Position numbers and translations under genes: made by a program. Shown here piece after piece: positions 63,494 to 64,000 of a DNA stretch of 64,000 nt (position 1 is the stretch's first letter; each line of letters begins with the position of its first letter). This DNA is from Euzebyella saccharophila (GTDB lineage: Bacteria; Bacteroidota; Bacteroidia; Flavobacteriales; Flavobacteriaceae), in assembly GCF_014855495.1 (NCBI RefSeq), contig NZ_JACYFJ010000004.1, forward strand, positions 1-64,000. Reading direction: 5' to 3'. The notes below the pieces were generated by a model. It searched no databases. It was given only the letters and a program-made list of their open reading frames with translations, and was not told the DNA's origin.

Positions 63494-64000
63494 TTAAAAT
63501 CCTACACTTAATTTAAATCCAACAGGAATTGCCCACGGATTTACATTAAACCTTTCAATACCTTGCTTGAATTGGATGCCACTTCTTCCCTGCTCGCTAG
63601 ATTCCGGTTGAAATGCCATTTCTGGATCGATACCAATATCGGCTTTCGTCCAGAGAATCACGTTTCTACTGTACAGGGAAATAGCCAAGTTTTGCAATCC
63701 GATTTGTTTAATGGACTTAGAAGGTACGTTGTAGGTCAATGAGATTTCCCGAAGCTTTACATAATCGGCATCAAATGTGGCATTTCTTGTAAAATCCCAT
63801 CCATAGTGATCTTGGTAACGGGTGTATACCGTTCCGGGCCCGCCTAAATTTTCAGCGGTCGCTACGAAGTTTCCATTTTCGTCATACTCTCCTAGTACAC
63901 CAGGCATAAACACGCCGTCACTAAGAGTTACGCCTCCTTCTTCTACGGGAAAGCCCCCATCAGCAGCAGTAGGTCCTCCTACCAGTACATAGAATTCACC
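63494..64000 (-). CDS. SusC/RagA-type TonB-linked transporter, C-terminal part (system 2, cut by window edge)
   Basis: The C-terminal 168 residues of a SusC-like barrel. The frame stays open to the right edge (EFYVLVGGPTAADGGF, then GVTLSDGVFMPG). The conserved SusC end is present: FDADYVKLREISLTYNVPSK, LAISLYSRNVILWTKADIG, IDPEMAFQPESSEQGRSG, and a last strand GFKLSVGF. It closely parallels the end of system 1 SusC (DADYVKLREVALGYNIPSK). It pairs with the system 2 SusD. The apparent start at an internal ATG (63913) is not real; the gene begins outside the window. Confidence 0.93.
   Translation of the reverse strand, partial: GEFYVLVGGPTAADGGFPVEEGGVTLSDGVFMPGVLGEYDENGNFVATAENLGGPGTVYTRYQDHYGWDFTRNATFDADYVKLREISLTYNVPSKSIKQIGLQNLAISLYSRNVILWTKADIGIDPEMAFQPESSEQGRSGIQFKQGIERFNVNPWAIPVGFKLSVGF

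Noticed and set aside
1-64000. CRISPR arrays, insertion sequences, integrases, toxin-antitoxin or phage-defence genes
   Set aside because: No regularly spaced repeats, transposase motifs or defence-family proteins were seen on either strand.

Overview
The window looks like the chromosome of a marine member of the Flavobacteriaceae (Bacteroidota). The DNA is AT-rich. Ribosome binding sites do not follow the Shine-Dalgarno pattern. Many genes are preceded by the Bacteroidota-type promoter (TTG, about 19-20 nt, TAnnTTTG). The gene families are typical of the group: SusC/SusD pairs, AraC regulators, FG-GAP/VCBS surface proteins and GH92. The genus cannot be fixed from the sequence alone.

Positions 1-27,170 are mostly housekeeping. 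A strong leftward promoter of stable-RNA type lies at the left edge. It is followed by thrS-infC-rpmI-rplT (infC apparently starting on AUA), yjbQ and a Cof-type HAD phosphatase. Next comes an iron-uptake-like block: AraC regulator, TonB receptor, DUF4374-like lipoprotein, secreted ankyrin protein, DUF2271-like protein and a membrane PepSY-flavodoxin-FAD reductase fusion. Then follow a secreted protein usually mis-named asparagine synthetase B, dnaB, accA, an EamA transporter, lptG/F, tgt, a split transketolase, an outer-membrane barrel, a lipoprotein FKBP isomerase, an S4 protein, a phosphoribosyltransferase, shikimate kinase and tRNA-Lys(UUU). Several starts were moved because a promoter -7 box falls inside the longest open frame.

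The character changes just after tRNA-Lys. A decayed Fur-family pseudogene fills the gap at 27.3-27.65 kb. From 27.7 kb to the right edge is a large glycan-catabolism locus. It contains two SusC/SusD systems (the second cut by the window edge), a PKD lipoprotein, two DapA/NanA-type lyase paralogues, an SSS symporter, a Gfo/Idh/MocA oxidoreductase, an AraC regulator, an unfamiliar polytopic membrane protein, a ceramidase-like protein, a PqaA-like hydrolase, a ChbG/YdjC deacetylase, a HAD phosphatase, a c-heme/FG-GAP lipoprotein, an M19 dipeptidase, a Tat-exported phosphoesterase, a D-2-hydroxyacid dehydrogenase, a GH92 alpha-mannosidase, a propeller lipoprotein and a large GH67/GH20-like hydrolase. 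The likely logic is surface binding and trimming of a glycoconjugate, import through SusCD and the SSS symporter, then oxidation and aldol cleavage of the released (keto-deoxy?) sugar. The substrate is not obvious.

The most interesting regulatory signal is a 21-bp-period direct repeat (TTTAC...ATTTTAAC). It lies at the same distance upstream of both lyase paralogues, and a third, weaker copy lies in the SusC/ceramidase divergent region. This is the layout expected for an AraC-type activator, and one is encoded next to the first copy.
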